From positions 1 to 64,000 of the forward strand of contig CADCIO010000012.1 of assembly GCA_902801475.1 (NCBI GenBank): a stretch of DNA of 64,000 bases. Direction: 5' to 3'. Position 1 is the first letter of the stretch, and each line of letters begins with the position of its first letter. Positions 42,797-51,779 of this stretch are shown piece after piece. The stretch comes from an uncultured Bacteroidales bacterium. Its GTDB lineage: Bacteria; Bacteroidota; Bacteroidia; Bacteroidales; Bacteroidaceae. A model generated the notes under the pieces. It saw only the letters and a list, made by a program, of their open reading frames with translations, did not search any database and had not been told where the DNA came from. The position numbers and the translations under genes were made by a program.

Positions 42797-42836
42797 AAAA
42801 AAGCGTTGCAGTTCTTCTTCTGCAACGCCTTTTTCC
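42797..42836 (-). terminator. Terminator of ddh
   Basis: GCGTTGCAG (42803-42811) pairs perfectly with CTGCAACGC (42820-42828), flanked by A-run and T-run. It ends the minus-strand ddh transcript ahead of the lipoprotein promoter. Confidence 0.85.
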
Positions 42837-42865
42837 GTATATGGATGTATGTTTATTCCAATCGT

Positions 42866-43765
42866 TTACACCAAATGACGAATCAGCTCTTCCTTATCGC
42901 CACAAAGCATATCGATAACAGGAATCTCAATCATCGTGTATGCACCTGGCTGCTGCTTCATGGATGCACGAGCCACATTCACCAATACCTGAGCCGTGAG
43001 GGCTGGGTTGTTGATCTTCATGTCGAACTCAAACAATTGGTTGTGCGTCTTACCTGACACACCCTTGCGAACGAGGTTCACACCGTGACCCACATCGTTG
43101 AGGGCATCCACGCAAGGAACCTGCTGCACGTGAGTCTCATCATTGACAAAATATGGGTCAGCCTTGATGGCAGCCTCGACAGTCTTGAAGTCTGCACCCT
43201 CTTCCAACTCCACATAAACCATGCGGCGATGGATGCCAGTGCCAACAGGAATGGTCATAGACAAAGCGTCCTTCACACCCTCAATAGCACGTACGGCTAC
43301 AGAATGCCCCATCGAACGACCAGGACCGAAGTTGGTGTAGCTCACACCCTTTGGTGCCAGGCTTTCCATCAAAGAGCGAACGATGGAATCAGAACCTGGA
43401 TCCCAACCGGCTGAAATGACGGAAACTGCGTTGTTTGCCTTTGCCACAGCGTCGAGTGAACGGCGAAGGTCAACAATCTGTGTGTGTATATCAAATGAAT
43501 CCACCGTGTTGATGCCGAGTGCAAGACACTGCTTAGCGTATTCTTCCACCTTACGAGTAGGAGTAGCAAGAATAGCCACTTGCACATCCTTCAACTCAGA
43601 GATGTTCTTCACGACAGGATAATTAGCGAGTTCAGCAGGCTTGTTGGCCTCACCATTACGACGAACCACGCCTACGCACTCTACGTCCTGAGAAGCTTCA
43701 ATAGCTTCGAGCGCGTACTTTCCGATGTTGCCATATCCAACAATGGCTACACGAATCTTATTCAT
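42866..43765 (-). CDS. ddh: meso-Diaminopimelate dehydrogenase
   Basis: 299 aa, cytosolic. The NADP-binding motif [14 protein letters not shown] is N-terminal. [15 protein letters not shown] and [16 protein letters not shown] are hallmark segments of the family, lining the substrate pocket. The enzyme makes meso-diaminopimelate directly from tetrahydrodipicolinate, NADPH and ammonia, feeding lysine and peptidoglycan synthesis in one step. It lies between two strong terminators, so it is a single-gene transcript. The promoter was not clearly resolved in the 70 bp upstream. Confidence 0.95.
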   Translation of the reverse strand: MNKIRVAIVGYGNIGKYALEAIEASQDVECVGVVRRNGEANKPAELANYPVVKNISELKDVQVAILATPTRKVEEYAKQCLALGINTVDSFDIHTQIVDLRRSLDAVAKANNAVSVISAGWDPGSDSIVRSLMESLAPKGVSYTNFGPGRSMGHSVAVRAIEGVKDALSMTIPVGTGIHRRMVYVELEEGADFKTVEAAIKADPYFVNDETHVQQVPCVDALNDVGHGVNLVRKGVSGKTHNQLFEFDMKINNPALTAQVLVNVARASMKQQPGAYTMIEIPVIDMLCGDKEELIRHLV

Positions 43766-43786
43766 AATCTTGTGTTGTTTTTAAGC

Positions 43787-43822
43787 AATAAGGCAGCAAC
43801 ACGTTAGCGCTGCTGCCTTATT
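43787..43822 (-). terminator. Terminator of secDF
   Basis: AATAAGGCAGCA (43787-43798) pairs perfectly over 12 bp with TGCTGCCTTATT (43811-43822); the minus strand continues T-rich past the stem. Confidence 0.85.
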
Positions 43823-43835
43823 ATATAATAATGTG

Positions 43836-46800
43836 TTATTTTGCAGGTTCTGTTTCTTCTTCAGCTTCCTTGATGCGAGCACCCATCACGAGGTATGCCG
43901 TTGGAGCTGCGATGAAGAGTGAAGAACTTGTTCCGATGATGACACCCAGCATCATGGCGAAGGCAAAAGCACGGATGCTATCACCACCGAGCACGAAGAT
44001 CACCAACAGCACGATGAACGTAGATACTGACGTGTTGATGGTACGTGCGAGGGTGCTGTTCAAGGCATCGTTGAAGATGCGCTGACGATCACGCTTCGGA
44101 TAGTTCTTGAAGACTTCACGGATACGGTCGAAGATGACCACCTTGTCGTTGATAGAGTAACCGATCACCGTCAAGATTGCACCAATGAAGGTCTGGTCAA
44201 CCTCAAGAGAGAATCCAATCCAACCGTAGCAAAGTGAGAACATACCGATAACAAGTACGGTATCAAGCGTCAAAGCTACGATAGAACCGACTGAATATGC
44301 CACGTTGCGGAAACGGATGAGGATATAGACGAAGATGACTACGATAGCGAAGAGCACTGAAAGCACAGCACCACGCAGAATATCAGATGCAATGGCTGGA
44401 CCTACCTTCTGAGAAGAAACGATAGAACCACCAGCACGGTTGTCGCGGTCGAGGAATGCCTCTTCAGTCACAGTCTTGTCAACCATACCGCCATCTACGA
44501 ATGCCTGATAGAGCAATGACTCAATCTTAGCATCAGCTGCAGAGCTGTTGTCGTTGATGTTGAAGTTAGTAGATACGCGCACGTTGTTGCCCTCAGTACC
44601 GATAGCGATCACGGTCACGTTGATAGCTTCGCCATCCTGATTGTTTGCCTCGAACTGCTTCACAATAGCAGCCTTCACAGCCTCAGGTTCAACCTGCTTC
44701 ACAAACTCAACCTTATAGTTGCGACCACCTGTGAAGTCAATAGACTGGCTCAAACCACGAATACCAAAGCTTGCAAGAACGATCGCGAGGAAGATACCGA
44801 AACCAATGAACGACTTCTTGTAGTTGCCCATGAAGTTGAACTTCGTGTCCTTCATCATGTTCTGAGAGAACTTCGTAGTGAACTTGAGGTCTTGCCACTT
44901 ACCACGATTGAGGAAGTGCTCGTAAGCGATACGAGTCAACCAAACTGCGGTGAAGAATGAGCAGACGATACCGATGATAAGGGTTGTTGCGAAACCCTTG
45001 ATAGGACCAGTACCGAAATTATAGAGGATCACACCCGTGAGGATGGTTGTTACGTTTGAGTCGAAGATAGCCGAGAAGGCGTTGCTGTATCCAGCTGCTA
45101 CAGCGGCACTGATGTTCTTGCCACTACGCATCTCCTCCTTCGTACGTTCATAGATGAGCACGTTAGCATCCACCGCCATACCGAGGGTCAGCACCATACC
45201 GGCAATACCCGACATTGTCAAGGCTGCACCCAGTGAAGTGAGGATACCGAATGAGAAGAAGAAGTTGAGAATCAAGGCGCAGTTGGCCACCATACCTTCA
45301 CGCACACCGTACATAAGCACCATGTAGAACATCAGCACGATGAAAGCAACGATACAAGAAATGAAACCAGCCTGAATAGACTGAGCACCGAGGGTTGGAC
45401 CAACGATATCCTCCTGGATGATGCTTGCAGGAGCAGGCATCTTACCTGACTGGAGCACGTTCGCCAAGTCCTTCGTCTCGGTCGTAGTGAAGTTACCAGA
45501 AATCTGGGTGTTGCCACCATCAATCTTGTTCATCACATTTGGTGCACTATATACGAGGTTATCGAGCACGACAGCCACACAGTGGTTAACATTTGCCTCA
45601 GTGATGGCAGCCCACTTACGAGCACCTTCCGTGTTCATCTTCATGGTCACGATAGGATTGCCATACTGGTCGAATTCATCCTTTGCGTCTGTCACCACTT
45701 CACCCTCCAGCGGAGCGCGTCCGTTAGGACCTGTGGTGCGGATGGCATAGAGCACAAAGACTTTACCTGTTTTATCATAGGCCTTCACACCCCATTTGAG
45801 TGAGAGGTCTGCTGGGAAAATCTGCTTAGCCACATCAGAGCTGAGGAGGCTGTTGATCTCGGCAGTATCAAGTGCCTGAGCAAAGCCCACCGTACAACCA
45901 CTTTGTGCGCCTGAAGGTTGCAACATTGCGAAGAGAGGATTCTCTTTCTTGGCTGCTTCTGTAGCCTTGTTTGCTGCGACTGCATCTTCACCCTTGTTCA
46001 CCTGAGCCAGCACACTGGTAGCACTCTTGCTGGAATCAGCCTCCTCTGCTACAGGCTCAGCCTCAGCCACAGCCGTAGTGTCTGCCTGAACAGTATCAGC
46101 TGCCACAGTACCGCCATTGCGGAGAGCAGCATTCAACTGTGAAAGGTAAGGAGCAACCTGTGGAGCATCGTATGTCTCCCAGAACTCAAGGTTTGCACTA
46201 CCCTGAAGGAGTTTACGTACACGCTCAGGCTCCTTGATACCAGGGAGTTCCACCATGATACGACCGCTCTGTCCTTCAATCTTCTGAATGTTAGGCTGAA
46301 CGACACCGAATCGGTCGATACGGGTGCGGAGCACGAGGAATGAGTTGTCAACTGCCTCGTCAACGCTTTCACGAAGAACCTTCTCCACCTCAGCATCGCT
46401 ACTGTTTGTGTTCACCTTGCCCTTCAACTGCTGAGTGGCGAAGATGCCCGCAAGTGGCTTACCTGGAGCGTTCTTTTTATAAGCCTTGACAAAAAGTGTG
46501 ATAAAATCGCTCTGACTCTCTTGCGCTTCCTTAGCTGCCTCGCTGACAGACTTGAGGAAAGCTTCGTCAGTCTTGTGGTCTGCCAACGCCTTTACTACAT
46601 CTGGCACACTTACTTCGAGGATCACGTTCATACCGCCTTTCAGGTCAAGACCCAAACCGATACCAGTCTCACGACAATCCTTCAGCGTGTAGTTACCCAG
46701 ATAGAATGGAGTCGAATTCAACGAATCCAAGTAAAGCTCAGCTTCCTTTTCTTCCATCTTCGCAGCCTTGTCCTCCACATACTTGGTGACAAAGCCGAAA

Positions 46801-46868
46801 GAAAGGTAGAAGAGGCAGATGAGGGTCAACGCCACTGCTAAAAACTTTACAAATCCTTTGTTTTGCAT
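43836..46868 (-). CDS. secDF: Protein translocase subunit SecDF (fusion)
   Basis: 1010 aa. The SecD half begins with one membrane helix (FLAVALTLICLFYLSFGFV), the P1 periplasmic domain (GLGLDLKGGMNVILEV) and five helices near 500-660. The SecF half starts near 690 (KFNFMGNYKKSFIGFGI, SIDFTGGRNYKVEF) and adds six helices. It uses the proton gradient to pull exported proteins after SecA-driven translocation. An Ala/Glu/Thr-rich insert (about 255-305, with VAEAEPVAEEADSSKS) lies in P1, a low-complexity loop common in Bacteroidota SecDF. Fusion of SecD and SecF is typical of the phylum. Confidence 0.96.
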   Translation of the reverse strand: MQNKGFVKFLAVALTLICLFYLSFGFVTKYVEDKAAKMEEKEAELYLDSLNSTPFYLGNYTLKDCRETGIGLGLDLKGGMNVILEVSVPDVVKALADHKTDEAFLKSVSEAAKEAQESQSDFITLFVKAYKKNAPGKPLAGIFATQQLKGKVNTNSSDAEVEKVLRESVDEAVDNSFLVLRTRIDRFGVVQPNIQKIEGQSGRIMVELPGIKEPERVRKLLQGSANLEFWETYDAPQVAPYLSQLNAALRNGGTVAADTVQADTTAVAEAEPVAEEADSSKSATSVLAQVNKGEDAVAANKATEAAKKENPLFAMLQPSGAQSGCTVGFAQALDTAEINSLLSSDVAKQIFPADLSLKWGVKAYDKTGKVFVLYAIRTTGPNGRAPLEGEVVTDAKDEFDQYGNPIVTMKMNTEGARKWAAITEANVNHCVAVVLDNLVYSAPNVMNKIDGGNTQISGNFTTTETKDLANVLQSGKMPAPASIIQEDIVGPTLGAQSIQAGFISCIVAFIVLMFYMVLMYGVREGMVANCALILNFFFSFGILTSLGAALTMSGIAGMVLTLGMAVDANVLIYERTKEEMRSGKNISAAVAAGYSNAFSAIFDSNVTTILTGVILYNFGTGPIKGFATTLIIGIVCSFFTAVWLTRIAYEHFLNRGKWQDLKFTTKFSQNMMKDTKFNFMGNYKKSFIGFGIFLAIVLASFGIRGLSQSIDFTGGRNYKVEFVKQVEPEAVKAAIVKQFEANNQDGEAINVTVIAIGTEGNNVRVSTNFNINDNSSAADAKIESLLYQAFVDGGMVDKTVTEEAFLDRDNRAGGSIVSSQKVGPAIASDILRGAVLSVLFAIVVIFVYILIRFRNVAYSVGSIVALTLDTVLVIGMFSLCYGWIGFSLEVDQTFIGAILTVIGYSINDKVVIFDRIREVFKNYPKRDRQRIFNDALNSTLARTINTSVSTFIVLLVIFVLGGDSIRAFAFAMMLGVIIGTSSSLFIAAPTAYLVMGARIKEAEEETEPAK

Positions 46869-47070
46869 TTTTTTGAATGATTAATTATTTTGATTGTTAT
46901 ATTGCTTTATTCTCTCATTTTCAGTCCAAAAAAGACCTCAAAAACTCGCGCGTCACACATATTTTATATATAACGCACGATGATTCAAGGTGCAAAGGTA
47001 GATATTTTTTTACAAATAGAAAGAAAAATACGGTAAAAATATTCATCGGAGAGGTCTTTGTGCGTCACTT

Positions 47071-48141
47071 TTACTCCAATTTGACAAAACAACTGATAGG
47101 ATAATGGTCGCTATGCTTAATGGTATTGTCCACTTTGGCACCATACGCCTTGACATTGGGACTCACCAAAATATGATCAAGTCGGAAGTACATACGACTC
47201 ATATTGTAACTGATGCCAGGACCATTACCACTACGTGTGTAGGCATCGTCCAAATATTTCGTCAAGCGATGATGCACATACGAGACAGGAGTTGCATTCA
47301 AGTCACCACATAACACGGCGTGCCTTCCCTGATTCCGCAACATGAAATCCGCCACCGAATCCACCTGAAGTCCTCTGATGGAATCGTGTAAAGCAATCTT
47401 CTCTGTTAAACTCAAATACTTTGTTTCCGAGTCATTCTCTTCAGGATGCTTATAATTCTTGAGGATAGAATTGTAGTCATCCTTGTCTTCTGGACTCAAC
47501 TTATAAGATTCCAGATGGTTGTTAATGACCAGTAACGTATCCTCCCCCACCAGCACCTCATACGCATAGGAATGATTCGTGGTGGTGGGATATTCTATCT
47601 TCGTCACCGATTCAATCGGAAACTTTGAAAAAAAAGCGATATAGTTATCCGTTTCCAACTCATAGTGATAATACGGGTAGATTTTTGATATGCTGTCCAA
47701 AGCATTATCCACCACCGCTTTCATGGCCTCTTGCAAGCAAATGACATCCGCGTCGCTTTCCAACAAATATTTCATGATGGGATTCTCCTCCCACGACGTT
47801 GACTTGTCACCAAAAGCCATTACATTGTACGACAAGACCTTGATGCTACCCGCTGGAGGTTCACTTGGAAGGTTGAGGGGGAAATAAGCCCTAATGCTGC
47901 TGGCACAAAAAGCCATACCCACCAACGGAAGAAGCACAAACTTCCACTTAAAAATCAGCCAGAAAAGAATGAATAACACATTGACCACCAAGAAAACAGG
48001 GAACATCAGTCCAAAATACGACCATTTTGAATAGTCCTGAGGGGGGAGATAAGACGTATAAGCACAAAAATTCATTGCCACAATCATCAGCAGATTGATG
48101 GCAATGAAAATCAGTAGCGGTATGGTCTTCAACAACCTCAT
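47071..48141 (-). CDS. Membrane-bound endonuclease/exonuclease/phosphatase-family protein
   Basis: 356 aa. Three N-terminal membrane helices (residues about 9-28, 41-65 and 68-88) precede an EEP-fold domain: VLSYNVMAFG, ICLQEAMK (metal-binding Glu), LCGDLNATPVS and the final SDHYPISC (catalytic His). The family includes DNases, sphingomyelinases and inositol phosphatases; substrate cannot be named. Its ATG overlaps the stop of the rhomboid gene (48138-48141), so the two are co-translated, an arrangement I recall as common in Bacteroidales. The catalytic domain is predicted to face the periplasm or the cytoplasm depending on helix number. Confidence 0.88.
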   Translation of the reverse strand: MRLLKTIPLLIFIAINLLMIVAMNFCAYTSYLPPQDYSKWSYFGLMFPVFLVVNVLFILFWLIFKWKFVLLPLVGMAFCASSIRAYFPLNLPSEPPAGSIKVLSYNVMAFGDKSTSWEENPIMKYLLESDADVICLQEAMKAVVDNALDSISKIYPYYHYELETDNYIAFFSKFPIESVTKIEYPTTTNHSYAYEVLVGEDTLLVINNHLESYKLSPEDKDDYNSILKNYKHPEENDSETKYLSLTEKIALHDSIRGLQVDSVADFMLRNQGRHAVLCGDLNATPVSYVHHRLTKYLDDAYTRSGNGPGISYNMSRMYFRLDHILVSPNVKAYGAKVDNTIKHSDHYPISCFVKLE

Positions 48142-49046
48142 TCTTCACCCCTCATTTTCTTGCTTGCATTGAAAAGCGTCGCCTTTTCACTCTCCGACAA
48201 ATTCTGATAGCCATTCTTTCGAATCTTGTCCAAAATACGATCTATCTCCTCATTGTCCTGACGCTTTTGTTCATTATACTGATGATCAGCATAGTTTGTC
48301 TCGCGTACATTCGTCACACGCATCTTAGGGGTACGTTTGCCACCAAAACCCTTCTTCATTTTATCCCAAAATCCTTCATCCTTGTCGTAGTTGGAGCCGC
48401 GCGTGGAAGAAGAATAATAGTAATTGTTCCTTTGACCGCGCTGCTTTTCCTGCATCTTCCAGATGAAAAGGATGATAGCACCCACCAAAATACCACCTAA
48501 ATGGGCAAAGTGTGCCACACCGTCAATTGATGTAATGCCCATATACATCTCCACCAAAGTGTAGAAACCTACCAGATACTTCAACTTGATGGGGAAAGGA
48601 ATTGGAATGATAAACAGTTTGGCATTGGGGAAGAAGAATGCCGCAGCGGCCATCACACCATAGATGGCACCAGAAGCACCCACAAGTTGCGCAGGATTTA
48701 TGATGCCCATCCATGTGATCAATTGGTTTACCAGAGCGGCACCCACACCACACAACAGATAATAAATCCAAAAGCGCTTCGTGCCGATTTGCTGCTCCAC
48801 AGCATTGCCAAAAATCATCAGCGACCACATGTTGAAGAACAGATGCCACCAACCTCCATGCATGAACATATATGTAAGGTATTGATAGATGGCAAAGCCC
48901 TTACTCCCTATTGGATGTAAGGCATTAAAGTTCAGGAACCAATCGCCATGTCCATCCAAAGGAATAGCTGGAGTAACCCAATAGGCCAAAATATACAAAA
49001 CGATATTGATAATCAAGATTACCTTGACAGCTGGAGTCGTTCTCAT
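48138..49046 (-). CDS. Rhomboid family intramembrane serine protease
   Basis: 302 aa. Six membrane helices carry the rhomboid motifs MFMHGGWWHLFFNMW, the nucleophile in VGASGAIYG (Ser125) and the dyad His182 in AHFAHLGG. The enzyme cuts membrane-embedded substrates. A basic, Tyr/Ser/Gly-rich cytosolic tail (about 215-302, YYYSSSTRGSNYDKDEGF) ends in a charged helix. It is the first gene of a two-gene unit with the EEP protein. It is divergent from HU, 260 bp away. Confidence 0.93.
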   Translation of the reverse strand: MRTTPAVKVILIINIVLYILAYWVTPAIPLDGHGDWFLNFNALHPIGSKGFAIYQYLTYMFMHGGWWHLFFNMWSLMIFGNAVEQQIGTKRFWIYYLLCGVGAALVNQLITWMGIINPAQLVGASGAIYGVMAAAAFFFPNAKLFIIPIPFPIKLKYLVGFYTLVEMYMGITSIDGVAHFAHLGGILVGAIILFIWKMQEKQRGQRNNYYYSSSTRGSNYDKDEGFWDKMKKGFGGKRTPKMRVTNVRETNYADHQYNEQKRQDNEEIDRILDKIRKNGYQNLSESEKATLFNASKKMRGEE

Positions 49047-49162
49047 ACAATCTCACTTTTTAAATTCGGGTGCAAAATTAGAGTTTTTCTTCCTATTAAA
49101 GGGCAAAAAGCCTGAAAAACAAAGTTTTTTTTGCTTTTTTCAACATTTTTTTGAGAAAATTG

Positions 49163-49193
49163 TTTGTTCGCGAAAATATATCTCATATATTTG
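49163..49193 (+). promoter_or_regulatory. Promoter of the HU gene
   Basis: TTTG (49163-49166), a 19-bp spacer and TATATTTG (49186-49193). It gives a leader of about 105 nt before ATG 49306. Confidence 0.8.
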
Positions 49194-49305
49194 CAACGAA
49201 GTTTTATCTGGAAAACCCTCCAGACAAACGGAAATGGCAAGAATTCCCTATGGATTTTTTTACCAAATACAACTTTATTTTATAAAACCTAAATTATTTA
49301 CACTT

Positions 49306-49578
49306 ATGAACAAATCAGAACTCGTTAGCTCTATCGCTGCAAAGTCAGGTTTGAGCAAGGCTGATGCAAAAAAGGCAGTCGATGCTTGTGTTGAGTCAAT
49401 CGTAGAAGCTCTCAAGGGCGGCGACAAGGTTTCACTCATTGGTTTCGGCACATTTGCTGTTATCGAGCGTCCAGCACGTCAGGGTATGAACCCATTAACT
49501 AAGAAGCCTATCAGCATCGCTGCTAAGAAGGTTGCCAAGTTCAAGGCTGGCTCTGAAATCGACAATGCTATCAACTAA
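49306..49578 (+). CDS. hup: HU-type nucleoid protein
   Basis: 90 aa from ATG 49306 (NKSELVSSIAAKSGLSKADA). An in-frame extension upstream to 49006 is rejected because it runs through the promoter and is unlike HU. The core KVSLIGFGTFAVIERPARQG and NPLTKKPISIAAKK holds the beta-arms with the Pro that intercalates into bent DNA. Length and sequence are those of a canonical HU homodimer subunit. The long AT-rich leader and a terminator at 49599 make this a single-gene unit. Confidence 0.95.
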   Translation: MNKSELVSSIAAKSGLSKADAKKAVDACVESIVEALKGGDKVSLIGFGTFAVIERPARQGMNPLTKKPISIAAKKVAKFKAGSEIDNAIN

Positions 49579-49598
49579 TCTTTTTGTTCCAAACAATG

Positions 49599-49630
49599 AA
49601 GGGGATGCAATCGCACCCCCTTTTCTTTTG
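49599..49630 (+). terminator. Terminator of the HU gene
   Basis: GGGGATGC (49601-49608) pairs with GCACCCC (49613-49619) around loop AATC with one bulge, followed by TTTTCTTTTG. Confidence 0.75.
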
Positions 49631-49731
49631 CCCATACCCTACTTCACCACATCTTTCTTTCCGTTTACAATGTTCAAAACATAAATCATGTTATATATTG
49701 TTAATATTGAGGATAATAGAAGAAAATTATT

Positions 49732-49739
49732 TATCTTTG
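49732..49739 (+). promoter_or_regulatory. Candidate -7 element for the TPR/barrel pair
   Basis: TATCTTTG, with ATTG at 49706-49709 as a possible -33 box (22-bp spacer). It lies 28 nt before ATG 49768. Confidence 0.55.
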
Positions 49740-49767
49740 CAACAAAATTTCTAATTGGGAAAGTGAA

Positions 49768-51777
49768 ATGAGGAAAAAAAGAATGTTGTTGTCGTGGCTG
49801 ATGGCTGGTGCAGTTTTATGCATACAGGCGCAGCAGACGGCAATAAAGATGGTGGCAGACGGTCACTATCAAGGTGCAAGACAGCAGTTTGAGCGTTTCT
49901 TGGATAACGCTGACGAAGGGGAAAAGGGCTACGAAGATGCGGGGGCTCTCTCATTGGTGTGCGATTATGTGTTGGGGACTCCTGGCACAGCAGATCGCTT
50001 GGGAGAATGGACGGAAGAATATCCCTTGTCGCAGTATGCAGAGGTCTTGCGCGTGTTCAGGCGTAATTTATTGGTGAAGGAGCAACGTTTCGACGAGGCC
50101 CTGGAATCATTCTTTGAGGATGAAGCGAAGGGCGTATCTGTTGAAACGCCACTGCCCTATCCGTTGACAATCCTAAGCGATGAAGTCAGCAGTTATAACA
50201 ATGTACTCTATCGTCTGGCCGGTGAGAAGCTGTATGACGAGGGACGTTATGAGAAGGCTGTGGGCTATCTGGAAGCAGGTGAGAAGACACGCACTTCACG
50301 ATATAAGCAAGGAATGTGCTATTACAATATGGGCAAGTTTGACCCAGCCTACAATACATTGGTGGAATCTGCCAGCATTGATCAGGACGAAATGGCACAG
50401 AATGCTTGGCTGCACGCAGGTATTGCAGCTTTGCAATTGAACAAGAAAGCAGAGGCACAGAAAGCTTTCCTCACGGCCTCACAGATGAAGGACAATACTA
50501 AAGTTCGTGAACAGGCACTTTACAATTACGCCTTAACCCTGCATGAGCAGAGTGCACCCACTACAGTATCGGTGATGGAGCAGTTCCTAAAGGAATTTTC
50601 CACTTCTCAATATGCTACCGCCGTCTCAAAGTGTCTGACGGAGGTGTATATGCAAAAGAAGGACTACTCAAAGGCACTCAGCGCCATCAACAAGGTACAG
50701 ACACCCAATGCAGACACTCAGGCAGACAAGCAGAAGGTGTTGTATAACCTCGCTTTCCAGCAACTGAACCAGAACCACTTGCAAGATGCGCTCACTTATG
50801 CCACGCAAGCTGTAGCACTGGGTAAACAGGACGCAGAGACCTATGCCGAGTCGTTCTACATCAAGGGGGACTGCAACTATCGTTTGGGCAACTACGAACA
50901 AGCTGCCAACGACCTGAACACAGCACTTAATCTGGGTCAGCAACTGGCTGGCAGAAAACTGAAGAATCAGGACTTTGCCGTTTATAGTTTGGGTTATGCG
51001 TACTTTAAGCAGCAGAAGTATAATGCCGCTATCACACAGTTCCAGCGTGTATTGGCAACGGTTGAGGACACCTCCACAGGCAAATCCATGAAAGCTGACA
51101 CATACAACCGCCTCGGCGACTGCTTCCTCAATACCCGAAATTACGGTGAGGCAAACGCGAACTACGAGCTGGCCAAGAAGATTTATTATAGCTATGGCGA
51201 CTACTCGATATTACAACAGGCCTATATCGAGGGTCTGAACGGCAATTACGACAAAAAGATTCAAATGATTGAGCAGATGCTGGCAGAATACCCCACTTCA
51301 AGTTTGGTGCCCAAGGCACTCTACGAACAGGGACGTGCTTATGTGCTGTCGGGCAAGGAAGACGAGGCATCGACGATATTCTCCTCCATCGCTCGCCGAT
51401 ACCCCCAAAGTGAATATGCCCAAAAGGCGCGTGAGGAAATCGTGAATATGGCGACCAACATCGCCATTCAGGATTCCATCGCTGCTGCACAAGATTCGAT
51501 TGCCAATGAAGTAGCGAAGGCGCCTGTGGTAGCTGCCCAACAACTGTACAACGAAGGCCAATATCAGCAGGCGGAAGAGTTGTTGAACAAAGCGATTGAC
51601 GAGGGCATCGCCAAACCGTATTGGTTGGCTAAGGCTTTCATCCTGATGAGCGACATCTACAGGGCCGAGGATCGTGCGGTGGAGGCGAAGCAGACGTTGG
51701 AATCATTGAAAGCCAACTATAAGGAGGATGACGATGTGAAAACATTGATAGAAGAACGCTTAAAGTTATACGAATAA
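49768..51777 (+). CDS. Exported tetratricopeptide-repeat protein
   Basis: 669 aa with signal peptide KKRMLLSWLMAGAVLCIQA. TPR units run through most of the length (for example YNNVLYRLAGEKLYDEGRYE, AYNTLVESASIDQDEMAQNA, YFKQQKYNAAITQFQRVLAT, LVPKALYEQGRAYVLSGKED). YbgF/BamD-like repeats of this kind scaffold envelope complexes. It ends two nt before the outer-membrane barrel gene, so the two are coupled and probably interact. Such TPR-barrel pairs are widespread in Bacteroidales, but I know of no defined function. It is predicted to be periplasmic. Confidence 0.85.
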   Translation: MRKKRMLLSWLMAGAVLCIQAQQTAIKMVADGHYQGARQQFERFLDNADEGEKGYEDAGALSLVCDYVLGTPGTADRLGEWTEEYPLSQYAEVLRVFRRNLLVKEQRFDEALESFFEDEAKGVSVETPLPYPLTILSDEVSSYNNVLYRLAGEKLYDEGRYEKAVGYLEAGEKTRTSRYKQGMCYYNMGKFDPAYNTLVESASIDQDEMAQNAWLHAGIAALQLNKKAEAQKAFLTASQMKDNTKVREQALYNYALTLHEQSAPTTVSVMEQFLKEFSTSQYATAVSKCLTEVYMQKKDYSKALSAINKVQTPNADTQADKQKVLYNLAFQQLNQNHLQDALTYATQAVALGKQDAETYAESFYIKGDCNYRLGNYEQAANDLNTALNLGQQLAGRKLKNQDFAVYSLGYAYFKQQKYNAAITQFQRVLATVEDTSTGKSMKADTYNRLGDCFLNTRNYGEANANYELAKKIYYSYGDYSILQQAYIEGLNGNYDKKIQMIEQMLAEYPTSSLVPKALYEQGRAYVLSGKEDEASTIFSSIARRYPQSEYAQKAREEIVNMATNIAIQDSIAAAQDSIANEVAKAPVVAAQQLYNEGQYQQAEELLNKAIDEGIAKPYWLAKAFILMSDIYRAEDRAVEAKQTLESLKANYKEDDDVKTLIEERLKLYE

Positions 51778-51779
51778 AT

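Noticed and set aside
47001-47020. Full promoter for secDF near 46993-47016
   Set aside because: TACCTTTG (47000-46993, minus) is a good -7 box, but the nearest TTTG is only 12 bp away, so the pair does not fit.
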